A stretch of DNA of 64,000 nucleotides, from contig NZ_CP109499.1 of assembly GCF_036231965.1 (NCBI RefSeq), positions 558,001 through 622,000 on the forward strand. The letters run 5' to 3'. Both the position numbers and the translations under genes were made by a program. The DNA comes from Streptomyces sp. NBC_01428 (GTDB taxonomy: Bacteria; Actinomycetota; Actinomycetes; Streptomycetales; Streptomycetaceae). This document shows, piece by piece, positions 51,377-58,772 of this stretch. Positions within the stretch are counted from its first letter, which is position 1, and each line of letters begins with the position of its first letter. Under the pieces are notes generated by a model that made no database searches, was not told the DNA's origin, and saw nothing but the letters and a program-made list of their open reading frames with translations.

Positions 51377-52417
51377 ATGGCGGAAACCGATCCCCTGGAG
51401 CAGTCGTCTTTCGACGGTCCGGACCTGGCGATTCTGCAGTTCCTCGCGCAGCGGCCCCGCGCGTCGTTCGCCGAAGCCGGCGAGCAGGTCGGGCTGCACG
51501 AGCGGACGGTGGCCCGACGCCTCGAACGGATGCTCAGGACCGGGCGGGTACGGTTCATCGCCGCGCTGCTGGGCGAGTACCTGGGCGAGGGGCTGGTCGT
51601 CGAGCTGGCCGTGCGCTGCGCTCCGGGTCGTCTGGAGGAGGTGGCCCGCGCCATCGCCGCCCGGCCCGACACCCGGTCGGTCGAGGTGGCCACGGGCGAC
51701 CTGGTGGTCCTCGCGGAGATGGTCGTCGCCGACGAGGCCGAGCTGCTCGACCTCATCGACCGGACGATCGGCGGGATGCCGGGCGTGCTCGACATCCACT
51801 CCGCGCTCGTGCTGCGCCTGCTCCTCACCGCGGTCGACTGGACGCCGTACGGCACGGAGCCGACGCGTATGCGCAGGCTGGCGATGGACGGGCTGCTGCC
51901 GCCGCCACCGATCCCGGTGGACGACATCGACCGGGAGCTGGCGGACCTGCTAGCGGAGGACGCCCGCATGCCGATGACCAGCCTCGCGGTCCGGCTGAAC
52001 CTCGGCGAGTCGACCGTGCGGCGGCGGCTCAACCGGCTCATGGCCTCACACGTGTTCCACCTGCGGCTGTTCGCCGAGCCGAGTGTGCTCGGCCACCCGG
52101 TGGAGGCGCGCTTCCGGCTCCGTGTCGAGCACGCCCACCTCGACACCGCGCTCCGCCGGCTCGCTCACGAGCCCTCGATCCGGCATCTGGTGGTCACCAC
52201 CGGGCGCGACAACGTCCTCGGCTACAGCAGCCACCCCACGGCGGCGGACATGCACACGTTCCACGCCCGGGCGTTCTCCGGACTCGACGGCGTCCGCGAG
52301 GTCCAGACCGCCCTCCTCATGCGCAGCTACAAACGCGCGGGCCGACCCGTCCGCATCCGCGCCGCGGACCACCACACACCTCCGCTCCCCCGGGTCGGCC
52401 CCGGGGAACCGAGGTGA
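51377..52417 (+). CDS. Lrp/AsnC-family regulator with two Lrp modules
   Basis: 346 residues from ATG at 51377 with GAGAAG upstream (ATG at 51362 possible). Two AsnC helix-turn-helix units: DLAILQFLAQRPRASFAEAGEQVGLHERTVARRLERM and DRELADLLAEDARMPMTSLAVRLNLGESTVRRRLNRL, each followed by a RAM-like alpha/beta domain (LVVELAVRCAPGRLEEVARAIAARPDTRSVEVATGDLVVLAEM). Such tandem fusions act as a pseudo-dimer. Its position divergent from the MFS-M20 operon (156-bp gap) indicates control of that operon in response to an amino-acid-like ligand. Confidence 0.92.
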   Translation: MAETDPLEQSSFDGPDLAILQFLAQRPRASFAEAGEQVGLHERTVARRLERMLRTGRVRFIAALLGEYLGEGLVVELAVRCAPGRLEEVARAIAARPDTRSVEVATGDLVVLAEMVVADEAELLDLIDRTIGGMPGVLDIHSALVLRLLLTAVDWTPYGTEPTRMRRLAMDGLLPPPPIPVDDIDRELADLLAEDARMPMTSLAVRLNLGESTVRRRLNRLMASHVFHLRLFAEPSVLGHPVEARFRLRVEHAHLDTALRRLAHEPSIRHLVVTTGRDNVLGYSSHPTAADMHTFHARAFSGLDGVREVQTALLMRSYKRAGRPVRIRAADHHTPPLPRVGPGEPR

Positions 52418-52424
52418 GCCGGGG

Positions 52425-52925
52425 TCAGACCAGCCGCTTGTGCATCACGACGCAGGGCCGCTCGAACCGGACGTCGGCGCGCCGGTCGATCTCCTGCCAG
52501 CCGAGCGAGCTCCAGAAGGCCGACGCCGAGGGGTTGTTCTCCAGGACCGCGAGGCGCAGGCCGTCCCGCCCCTGCCCGAGGAAGCGCTCTTCCACAGCAC
52601 GCACGAGCAGACGGCCGACCCCTTGCCGCCGCTGATCCCCCCGCACCATCAGCAGCCCGATCCAGGGATACCCGTCCTTGGGATGCCGGTCGAGCAGGCA
52701 GACCAGCCCGACGGTGCGGCCACGGCCGTCCCGGGCGAGCAGAACGTGACCCCCCTCGCTACGGGCTTCCTCCCGCAGATCGGCTTCGACCCGGTCGGGT
52801 TCGATGTGCTCGGGGTCGTACTCACCGGCGGCGCGACAGTACTCGGGGTTGCTCACGTAGATCCCGACGACGTCGGCGATCTCGTCCGCGGTGAACGTCA
52901 TCGGGGAGAGGGTTGGTGTGACCAC
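52425..52925 (-). CDS. GNAT acetyltransferase
   Basis: 166 residues from GTG at 52925, chosen so that the first strand (TPTLSPMTFTADEIADVVGIY) is complete; ATG at 52901 is the alternative. The acetyl-CoA loop is IGLLMVRGDQRRQGVGRLLVRAVEERFLGQG (QRRQGVG), followed by LRLAVLENNPSASAFWSSLGWQ. Substrate unknown. Convergent with the Lrp gene with a 7-bp gap. Confidence 0.87.
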   Translation of the reverse strand: MVTPTLSPMTFTADEIADVVGIYVSNPEYCRAAGEYDPEHIEPDRVEADLREEARSEGGHVLLARDGRGRTVGLVCLLDRHPKDGYPWIGLLMVRGDQRRQGVGRLLVRAVEERFLGQGRDGLRLAVLENNPSASAFWSSLGWQEIDRRADVRFERPCVVMHKRLV

Positions 52926-53014
52926 GGGGGCAAGGGTAGCGAGGGCCGTACGCGGGGTGTGGCTCACCCGCGCGCCCGCTGCATGGCCGGCCGGATGGCT
53001 GCACCTCTGGCTGC

Positions 53015-53737
53015 TCACAGCGACATGATGAAGTCCAGGGCCAGTCCGGAGGGCGTCATCCAGTAGGTGACACGGCCGCCGTCGTCGACCGTGAGCGTGT
53101 CGACGCCGGGCATCGGCACGTCGACCGGGCCGCCTGCGGTACTGCCGGGCTTCCGGCCCTGGAGGACGACGCCGATGGTGTGGGCCTCGTAGGTGTCCCG
53201 TTGGCCGCCGCTGACGAGCAGAGCGGCGTTGGCCTCGTCGCCCGGAGCGAGCGTGGCGGGCGCTTTGGGGTCGCTGTCCTTGATCAGGGCGACAGGGGCC
53301 TGCGCATCGGCTCCGAGTTGCACGCGAGGGTAGCCGTAGACCGTGCAGGTCTTGTTGCCGGCGTTGGTCACGGTGAGCAGGAGGTGCCGGACCTGGTCGC
53401 CGGGCTCGTCCTGACTCGTGCTGGCGAAGGAGAGAGCGGCTGCGGCGCAGACCACCGTGCCGTCCGCCTCCGCTCCGTCGCCGCCGCCTCCGTTCGCCGC
53501 CGTGTCGCTCGAACTGCCGATCGGCGTCGGCGACCCCGTCCCGGTGGGCTTCGCCGAGCTTGTCCCCCGCGACGACGCCGAGCGGGTGGTGTCGGGCCGG
53601 GCTGTCGTCGTGGAATCGTCCGGGCCGTCTCCGGCGCCTGCCTCGCACGCCGTGGACGCGAGCGAAGCGATGATCGCCGTGGCCACCAGGAGGCGGCGCC
53701 TCCGATTCCTTTGCGTTGTGCGAACCGCAGCCTTCAT
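53015..53737 (-). CDS. DUF4232 lipoprotein
   Basis: 240 residues from ATG with GGGGGAG upstream. Lipoprotein signal RRRRLLVATAIIASLASTAC with Cys at about 31, then a Ser/Thr/Pro-rich linker of about 60 residues and a beta-sandwich DUF4232 domain (TVVCAAAALSFASTSQDEPGDQVRHLLLTVTNAGNKTCTVYGYP). The paired cysteines are typical. Common cell-surface protein of actinobacteria without known role. Confidence 0.88.
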   Translation of the reverse strand: MKAAVRTTQRNRRRRLLVATAIIASLASTACEAGAGDGPDDSTTTARPDTTRSASSRGTSSAKPTGTGSPTPIGSSSDTAANGGGGDGAEADGTVVCAAAALSFASTSQDEPGDQVRHLLLTVTNAGNKTCTVYGYPRVQLGADAQAPVALIKDSDPKAPATLAPGDEANAALLVSGGQRDTYEAHTIGVVLQGRKPGSTAGGPVDVPMPGVDTLTVDDGGRVTYWMTPSGLALDFIMSL

Positions 53738-54024
53738 GGTGCTCCCCCGTTGTCAGTCGCACGCGGCCGGACGATGACGACGTCCGGCCGTCCCGTTGCT
53801 CCGCAGCGCCCGGTTTCGGCAGGCCTTGGTCTCTTCGGCCGCACAGTCAGGCATCCCCGGGCCAGGAGCGTCCCATCCAGAGCGCGGGATCCGCATCGAA
53901 CCGAGGGGTGATCCCGCGTAAACCTGTGCCGTAGCCCTCAGCAAACCTTCGCCGTAGCGCCGACGACCGCGGGCCTGTCCGGCGGCAGGTGCCGGACAAG
54001 CCCGTGGGTCCCCAGGAGGACGGC

Positions 54025-54582
54025 TCAGCGCTTCAGGGTGAACGTGAAGTCGCCGGACAGTGTGCCGCTCAGCCGGACTGCCGAGACGAGGTTGCCCTCC
54101 TTGAGCAGTCTTTCGACCTCGGACCGCGACAGGGCGCAGCCTTCGGCGATCAGCCGCGCGGGTCTGACAGGGATCCGCGCCGCGAAACGGACCGAGACAT
54201 CGAGCACCTCGTGGTCCAGGTGATCCGGGTCATCCGGTCCCCCGGTGTCGAGACGCCAGGCGCCGGCCCAGTCGAGGGTGATGCGATTACGGCGTCGCAC
54301 GATCGGATCCTGGAGCAACTCGGCCGCCAGACGTGGATCGTTGTCGTGCAGCCTCTCCAGCAGTTCGGGTCGTACGGAGCGCACGTTCACCCGCTCGAAG
54401 ACAGTGAGCTTCTCGGTTTCCCCGCAGCCTGTGCAGAGCACGAGGAGCCAGGCGTCGAGGAGCTTGTGGTGCGCGTTGACCCGAAACTTGCGGCTGGGCC
54501 GGAAGCGTTCGGACGCACAGGCGTGGCAACGGCGGCGAACGAGGGGAAGGCAGGTGGGAACGACCACCCAGCTTTTGAGCAC
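54025..54582 (-). CDS. DUF1062 protein
   Basis: 185 residues from GTG. Contains RRRCHACASERFRPSRKFRVNAHHKLLDAWLLVLCTGCGETEKLTVFERV, with CxxC pairs that could bind zinc, followed by helical LLERLHDNDPRLAAELLQD, the DUF1062 pattern. No ribosome-binding site is obvious at this start; a GTG a few codons downstream is possible. Function unknown. It stands alone between two long intergenic stretches. Confidence 0.82.
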   Translation of the reverse strand: MLKSWVVVPTCLPLVRRRCHACASERFRPSRKFRVNAHHKLLDAWLLVLCTGCGETEKLTVFERVNVRSVRPELLERLHDNDPRLAAELLQDPIVRRRNRITLDWAGAWRLDTGGPDDPDHLDHEVLDVSVRFAARIPVRPARLIAEGCALSRSEVERLLKEGNLVSAVRLSGTLSGDFTFTLKR

Positions 54583-54989
54583 AGAAGTACACCGGTTTCA
54601 GTGAGAAGTCCGCAGCAAAAAGGAGCGCGGCGCACCTGCGCGACGCGCGACAGATCAGCTCTCGGGAGGTCTCACACGGTGTACAACGGCACGTCCTCAC
54701 TCAGACGACTCGGCTCGGCAGCACGGTAGCGGTGCCGAGCGCCGCTGCTCCACCGGTTTTCGAACACCTCGCTGCCGAGTGTTCGTCCAACGACCGCCTC
54801 GTTGGCCCGCTTTGGGGGGGCACCTGGATGGACGGAGCTTCAGCCGGGCCCACTCCACGGCGCAGAGGAAGTGGCCGGTCCGCGCCCCGCCTACGTCTCG
54901 ATGCGTATGGCGCCGCGCGCGAGCCGTCGGTCACCCTGATGTCCTGCACGCCCTGAATGTCCCGGGGCCTCATCAACGGGGAGTCCGCC
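54583..54989. other. 407-bp divergent intergenic region
   Basis: Between the DUF1062 and PASTA lipoprotein genes. Contains one inverted repeat (54761-54785). Otherwise no supported gene, RNA or repeat. Confidence 0.45.
54761..54785. promoter_or_regulatory. CGAACAC-n11-GTGTTCG inverted repeat
   Basis: Perfect 7-bp arms with an 11-bp spacer between divergent genes; operator-like, though a hairpin in RNA is also possible. Confidence 0.35.
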
Positions 54990-55370
54990 ATGCACCACCT
55001 CGCCCCTCGCCCACTCCGTCGCGTCGCCCTCCCCCTCGCCGGCCTGCTGCTGGCGGTCGGCCCTCTCACCGCCTGCCACAGCACCGATGACGACAACAAC
55101 CCGACGTCGCCGACGCAGGCCACGGCCAGCCCCTCCCCGACCTCCGACAAGCAGCCCGGTCCGACGTCGACGCAGGGCACCGTTCCCGACCTGACGGGTC
55201 ACACCGTCGCCGACGCCCGGAAGCAACTCGCGGATCTGAACTACGGCATGGCCTTCACGGACGACTCCACCATCGGCGACGACTCGCTCACCGTGACCGC
55301 CCAGTCTCCGGCGCCCGGAACCCCGGCCAAGACCGGTACGACCGTCACCATCACCGTGCCCGACCACTGA
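54990..55370 (+). CDS. PASTA-domain lipoprotein
   Basis: 126 residues from ATG with GGGGAG six bases upstream. Lipobox PLAGLLLAVGPLTACHS, then a Ser/Thr/Pro linker and one PASTA domain (GTVPDLTGHTVADARKQLADLNYGMAFTDD, ending AQSPAPGTPAKTGTTVTITV). PASTA modules bind peptidoglycan fragments or beta-lactam-like ligands. A surface protein, perhaps sensing cell-wall material; function unproven. Confidence 0.9.
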   Translation: MHHLAPRPLRRVALPLAGLLLAVGPLTACHSTDDDNNPTSPTQATASPSPTSDKQPGPTSTQGTVPDLTGHTVADARKQLADLNYGMAFTDDSTIGDDSLTVTAQSPAPGTPAKTGTTVTITVPDH

Positions 55371-55475
55371 GCGGACACTCAGCCAGGCGGCCGGTCCCAC
55401 CGCTCCAGTACGCGAGACACGAACCGCTCGCACGGCGGTCACGCCCTCCTGGACGCATGGGCTCCGGCAAAACAA

Positions 55476-55512
55476 CGGATCCCGCCCCCTGTGTTCATGG
55501 GGGCGGGATCCG
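55476..55512 (-). terminator. Intrinsic terminator of the tRNA-Gly gene
   Basis: 14-bp perfect stem (55476-55489 with 55499-55512, 9-nt loop) starting 5 bp after the tRNA 3' end on the minus strand, followed by TTGTTTTG. A rare T-tract terminator in this DNA. Confidence 0.85.
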
Positions 55513-55517
55513 CATCA

Positions 55518-55590
55518 TGGAGCGCTGGGCAGGCCTTGCACCTGCATCTCCCCGCAGGAAGCGGGACGTCTTTCCTTGGACCACCAACGC
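55518..55590 (-). tRNA. Atypical tRNA-Gly (anticodon UCC)
   Basis: The minus strand folds as a full cloverleaf. Acceptor GCGTTGG pairs over all 7 positions with CCAGCGC (one G-U); discriminator U and encoded CCA follow. D arm GTCC/AGAC has one C-A mismatch with a GG in the loop. Anticodon stem TCCCG/CGGGG with loop CTTCCTG gives UCC at 55557-55559 with U33. T stem is GCAGG/CCTGC. Glycine identity elements (G1-C72, C2-G71, C35, C36, U73) are all present. Odd features: T-loop TGCAAGG instead of TTCRANN, U37 instead of a purine, short D loop. GTGC in place of GTPsiC resembles the cell-wall glycine tRNAs of staphylococci. A T-tract terminator follows directly. Confidence 0.82.
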
Positions 55591-55631
55591 AACGCAGGCC
55601 GCCGACAGTTGCCGGGGCGAGCACTACGTGA

Positions 55632-55637
55632 AGTATA
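55632..55637 (-). promoter_or_regulatory. Possible -10 element of the tRNA-Gly gene
   Basis: TATACT on the minus strand about 42 bp upstream of the tRNA 5' end. No good -35 hexamer is visible at 17 bp. Confidence 0.4.
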
Positions 55638-55847
55638 CCGGCCCTTCCGACTGCTGGACGCACGGGTGTTCCCACTGGATTGAAGCGCGACACCCTCTCC
55701 CCCGCCCTCCCGGGGCAGCGCACGGCCGGGGCGGAATCATCACGAGGACGCAACAGAACAATCGGGGCGGCCTGAAAGTTCCCGACGGGGGCACCCGGCT
55801 TTCTGCGACACCGATGGGTGCCGCTCTTCCGAAGGAAAGAGAAAGCC

Positions 55848-55922
55848 GTGTACATCGGACTGGGTACCGTCGTCCTCATCATCGTCATCGTCGCCGTCGT
55901 CATGATGCTGCGCCGCGGCTGA
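55848..55922 (+). CDS. 24-residue hydrophobic microprotein
   Basis: GTG start with GAAGGAAAGAG upstream. The peptide VYIGLGTVVLIIVIVAVVMM plus a short basic LRRG end is a single membrane helix with positive-inside C-terminus. Similar tiny hydrophobic proteins are annotated in actinobacteria. No neighbour gives a clue to function. Confidence 0.55.
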   Translation: MYIGLGTVVLIIVIVAVVMMLRRG

Positions 55923-56040
55923 CCTTCCGCACCCGCACCACCGCACGGTCAGCCATGATCCGTAGGCGGCAGAAGGGGCGTGAGGGGCAGGTCCGGCGTG
56001 ACGCGTCGGCACCGGGTGACCCCGGAGACGCTCGTAGAGA

Positions 56041-56066
56041 AGAGAGGCCGCCCTGCTGGGCGGCCT
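56041..56066. terminator. Bidirectional terminator before the GH127 stop
   Basis: AGAGGCCGCC-6-GGCGGCCTCT followed by CTCTTC on the + strand, between the microprotein/GH127 convergent ends. Confidence 0.75.
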
Positions 56067-56089
56067 CTCTCTTCATGTCACGGCTTCCG

Positions 56090-58501
56090 TCACAGGAAGC
56101 GCCACAGATGGTCCGACGTTCCGTTGTCGTCGAACTGGACCACCTGGGCGCTGTTGGCCGTGGACATGCGGTCCACCCCCAGGACCTTGCCGCTGTTCTT
56201 GTTGCGGATGCGGTACCAGCCGTCGGTGTCGGCGATGAGGGACCACAGGTGGTCCGCGGTGCCGTTGTCGTCGAACTGGACGACGATCGCGCTGTTGGCC
56301 GTGGACATCTGGTCGACGCCCAGGACCTTCCCGCTGTGACCGTTTCGGATCAGGTACCAGCCGGAACCCCTGTCGACGAGTTGCCAGGCGTGGTCACCCG
56401 TCCCGGTGTTGTCGAACTGGACGACGCGTGCGCTGTTGTCGGTCGACATCCCGTCGACGCCGAGGACCTTGCCGCTGTTCTTGTTCGCGATGCGCCGGAA
56501 CGGGGGTTCCGGTGTCCAGGCGTGGCCGTCGGGTGTCGCCGTCGGGAACGACGTGATGCGCAGGCGCGCCGCGCCCATGGGAATGAGGGTGACCGTCTCC
56601 ACCGGGGCGGCGCTGCGCGCGGGGCTCTGCTGGAGCGGGGCGACGACATGTTCGTCGTCCGCGATCCACTCCGGGATCTTCCGGGCCTGTGCCGAGAGGT
56701 GGAGGGGGCTGGCGCCGGGGGTGAAGGGCTGGTCCGGGACGGAGGAGCTGGTCCGTGCGAGGGTCAGCGGGGTGTCCGGGAGGAGGCCGTAGTTCCAGGC
56801 AGTGGTGGCGTGAACCTCGTAGGCGGGGAACGTCGCGTCCCCGGCGTAGCGGTCGTAGCGTTCGCCGATCTTCAACGAGTAGGTGAGCGGGCCTCGTTCG
56901 GCGCTGACCGCGTCGTGCTGTCCGGGCCAGTGACGCAGGCGGGCCTGCTGGGGAAGCTGTAGACGGACGGTGTCGCCGTCGTGCCACGTGCGTTCCACCC
57001 GCGCCCAGGCCGGGCCGTCCGGAGCGGCCAGCGGGGTGCCGTTGACCTTGAGCTGGGGACCGCGGCACCAGCCGGGGATGCGCAACTGGAGGGGGAAGCT
57101 GACAGGTCGGGGCGTGGAGAGGGTGAGGGTGACCGTGTCGTCGAAGGGGTAGCCGGTCTCCTCGGTGATGGTGACGGTCGTTCCGCCGGCGACCGTGGTC
57201 TTGAGGGTGTTCGGGGCGTAGAGGGCCGCGGCCAGGCCTCCGTCGGCGCTCGCGAGCCAGAGTTCCTCGGTGAAGTACGGCCAGCCCATGCCGTAGTTGT
57301 GGGGGCAGCACCTGTACTGGTCCACTCCGGCCTGGAGGGACTGCATGGCGAAGTCGTTCTGGAACTGCCCTTGTGTCTTGGGGTGGTTGTCGAGGTCGAT
57401 GCTGTTGCCGCTGGTGATGTAGTGGAGGGACTTGCCGTCCGGGTCGAGGGAGGCCGGCAGCATGTTGAAGGCCAGGTCCTCGCAGCGGTCCGCCCAGACC
57501 GGGTCTCCGGTGATCCGGGTGAGCAGTTCGTGGCTGGCCATGAATTCGACGATGCCGCAGGTCTCGAAGCCCTGCCGGGGGTCGGCGAACCCGGGTCGGT
57601 AGTTCTCGTCCCCGGCCATGCCCCCGCCGGGGAACTGCCCGTAGGCGTTCATCACGGTGTCGTAGGCCCGGTAGGTGGCGCTCGTGAGGTCGGCGGAGCC
57701 GGTGAGCTGGGCGTACTGGGCGGGCTCGCGGAAGCCCTGGGCGATGTTCACGTTGTGCCTGCTGGGCGTCGCGCCGGTCCAGTCGGCGCCCTGGGTGTGC
57801 ATCTTGGCGGCGAGGTCGAGGAGGAACGCGTCGCCGGTCCGGCGGTAGAGCCACACGGTGATGTCGAGGCCGTCGCCCCAACGGTAGGAGACCCAGCTGC
57901 TGTTGAAGGCGCCGGGTCCCTGGGCGTTCATGAAGCGGAGGAACCGGGTGAGGAACGGGACGATCCGCTGGTCGCCGCTGTACTCCTCGTGGGTGCGCAG
58001 CGCTTGCAGGAGGGGCAGGAAGGGCCAGAAGTCGGGTCCGCCGTTGAGCGAGGTGCGCAGAGCGCGCGGGCCGAAGAAGCCGTCGCTCTGCTGGGTGGCC
58101 AGGATGGCGTCCACCCACTCCCGCGACCTGGTCAGCGCGTGCGCGTCGCCCGTGGCGATCGCCAGCGGGATGTATCCGCGGAGCCAGTAGGGAAGTTCTT
58201 CCCAGGAGTCGCGCTCCGGGTGCACCCAGCCGGTGGCCGAGAAGTCGAGGAAGTGGGAGAAGCTCTCGTATCTGCCGCACAAGCCGTCGAGTTGCAGCCG
58301 GAGTTGACCCGCGAGCCAGCCACGGGCGGTCACACTGCCGGGCGGCAGCTTCCGGAACGCGTCCGGCTTCCGCGTCTCGGCGCGGGGCTGGGGGGACACG
58401 GCGGGGGCCGCGGCCGCCGTTCCCGCGAACGGGACACCGAGTGCTGTGGCTCCCAGGGTGAGGGAGCCCATCGCGAGGAGGTGGCGTCTGCTCAGTGACA
58501 T
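56090..58501 (-). CDS. Secreted GH127 beta-L-arabinofuranosidase-like enzyme with ricin-type lectin domain
   Basis: 803 residues from ATG at 58501 with GAAAGG upstream; the frame is open further but over the operator. Tat-like signal SRRHLLAMGSLTLGATALGV. GH127 toroid from about 60: GYIPLAIATGDAHAL, then FETCGIVEFMASHELLTRITGD with the acidic residue and QYRCCPHNYGMGWPYF with the paired Cys of the zinc-bound active site. A beta domain follows. The C-terminal 130 residues are three beta-trefoil repeats (KNSGKVLGVDGMSTDNSARVVQFD, HSGKVLGVDQMS, KNSGKVLGVDRMS) of RICIN/CBM13 type. Acts outside the cell on arabinose-containing glycans. Carries the shared palindrome upstream. Confidence 0.9.
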   Translation of the reverse strand: MSLSRRHLLAMGSLTLGATALGVPFAGTAAAAPAVSPQPRAETRKPDAFRKLPPGSVTARGWLAGQLRLQLDGLCGRYESFSHFLDFSATGWVHPERDSWEELPYWLRGYIPLAIATGDAHALTRSREWVDAILATQQSDGFFGPRALRTSLNGGPDFWPFLPLLQALRTHEEYSGDQRIVPFLTRFLRFMNAQGPGAFNSSWVSYRWGDGLDITVWLYRRTGDAFLLDLAAKMHTQGADWTGATPSRHNVNIAQGFREPAQYAQLTGSADLTSATYRAYDTVMNAYGQFPGGGMAGDENYRPGFADPRQGFETCGIVEFMASHELLTRITGDPVWADRCEDLAFNMLPASLDPDGKSLHYITSGNSIDLDNHPKTQGQFQNDFAMQSLQAGVDQYRCCPHNYGMGWPYFTEELWLASADGGLAAALYAPNTLKTTVAGGTTVTITEETGYPFDDTVTLTLSTPRPVSFPLQLRIPGWCRGPQLKVNGTPLAAPDGPAWARVERTWHDGDTVRLQLPQQARLRHWPGQHDAVSAERGPLTYSLKIGERYDRYAGDATFPAYEVHATTAWNYGLLPDTPLTLARTSSSVPDQPFTPGASPLHLSAQARKIPEWIADDEHVVAPLQQSPARSAAPVETVTLIPMGAARLRITSFPTATPDGHAWTPEPPFRRIANKNSGKVLGVDGMSTDNSARVVQFDNTGTGDHAWQLVDRGSGWYLIRNGHSGKVLGVDQMSTANSAIVVQFDDNGTADHLWSLIADTDGWYRIRNKNSGKVLGVDRMSTANSAQVVQFDDNGTSDHLWRFL

Positions 58502-58541
58502 GCGGGTGATCTGCCTTTCGCGAGGGGTCGACTGGCAGTGC

Positions 58542-58553
58542 GACAACGTTGTC
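58542..58553. promoter_or_regulatory. GACAACGTTGTC palindrome, site 3 (GH127)
   Basis: Third identical copy, 41 bp upstream of the GH127 start. A partial copy (TACAACGTTGGA) lies at 58643-58654. Confidence 0.72.
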
Positions 58554-58642
58554 CCCGGCATGGGGCAACGTCGGATCATCCAGGAGCGGTTGCGTGACGC
58601 CCGCTTGGCGGGACGACGGTGTGGGAACTCTCGGGCCTCTTG

Positions 58643-58654
58643 TACAACGTTGGA
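58643..58654. promoter_or_regulatory. Degenerate second operator upstream of GH127
   Basis: TACAACGTTGGA keeps the central CAACGTTG of the shared palindrome, 101 bp from site 3. Confidence 0.4.
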
Positions 58655-58710
58655 AATGTGGTCGCCGACATGCATGACAGCACGGCATGGACAGCCTGTC
58701 CAGGGTTCAC

Positions 58711-58728
58711 GCACGCCCTGGGGCGTGC
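58711..58728 (-). terminator. Hairpin after denD
   Basis: GCACGCC-4-GGCGTGC, 45 bp beyond the dehydrogenase stop; a short but perfect stem. Confidence 0.45.
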
Positions 58729-58772
58729 CTCTCAAGTCCCCTGTTCCTGCGCGCCGTTCCCCGTGGGACGGC

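Noticed and set aside
55529..55545. Reading the tRNA region as a + strand tRNA using GCAGG-CCTTGCA-CCTGC as anticodon arm
   Set aside because: U33 would be C, no acceptor stem or CCA forms; the minus-strand fold pairs fully.
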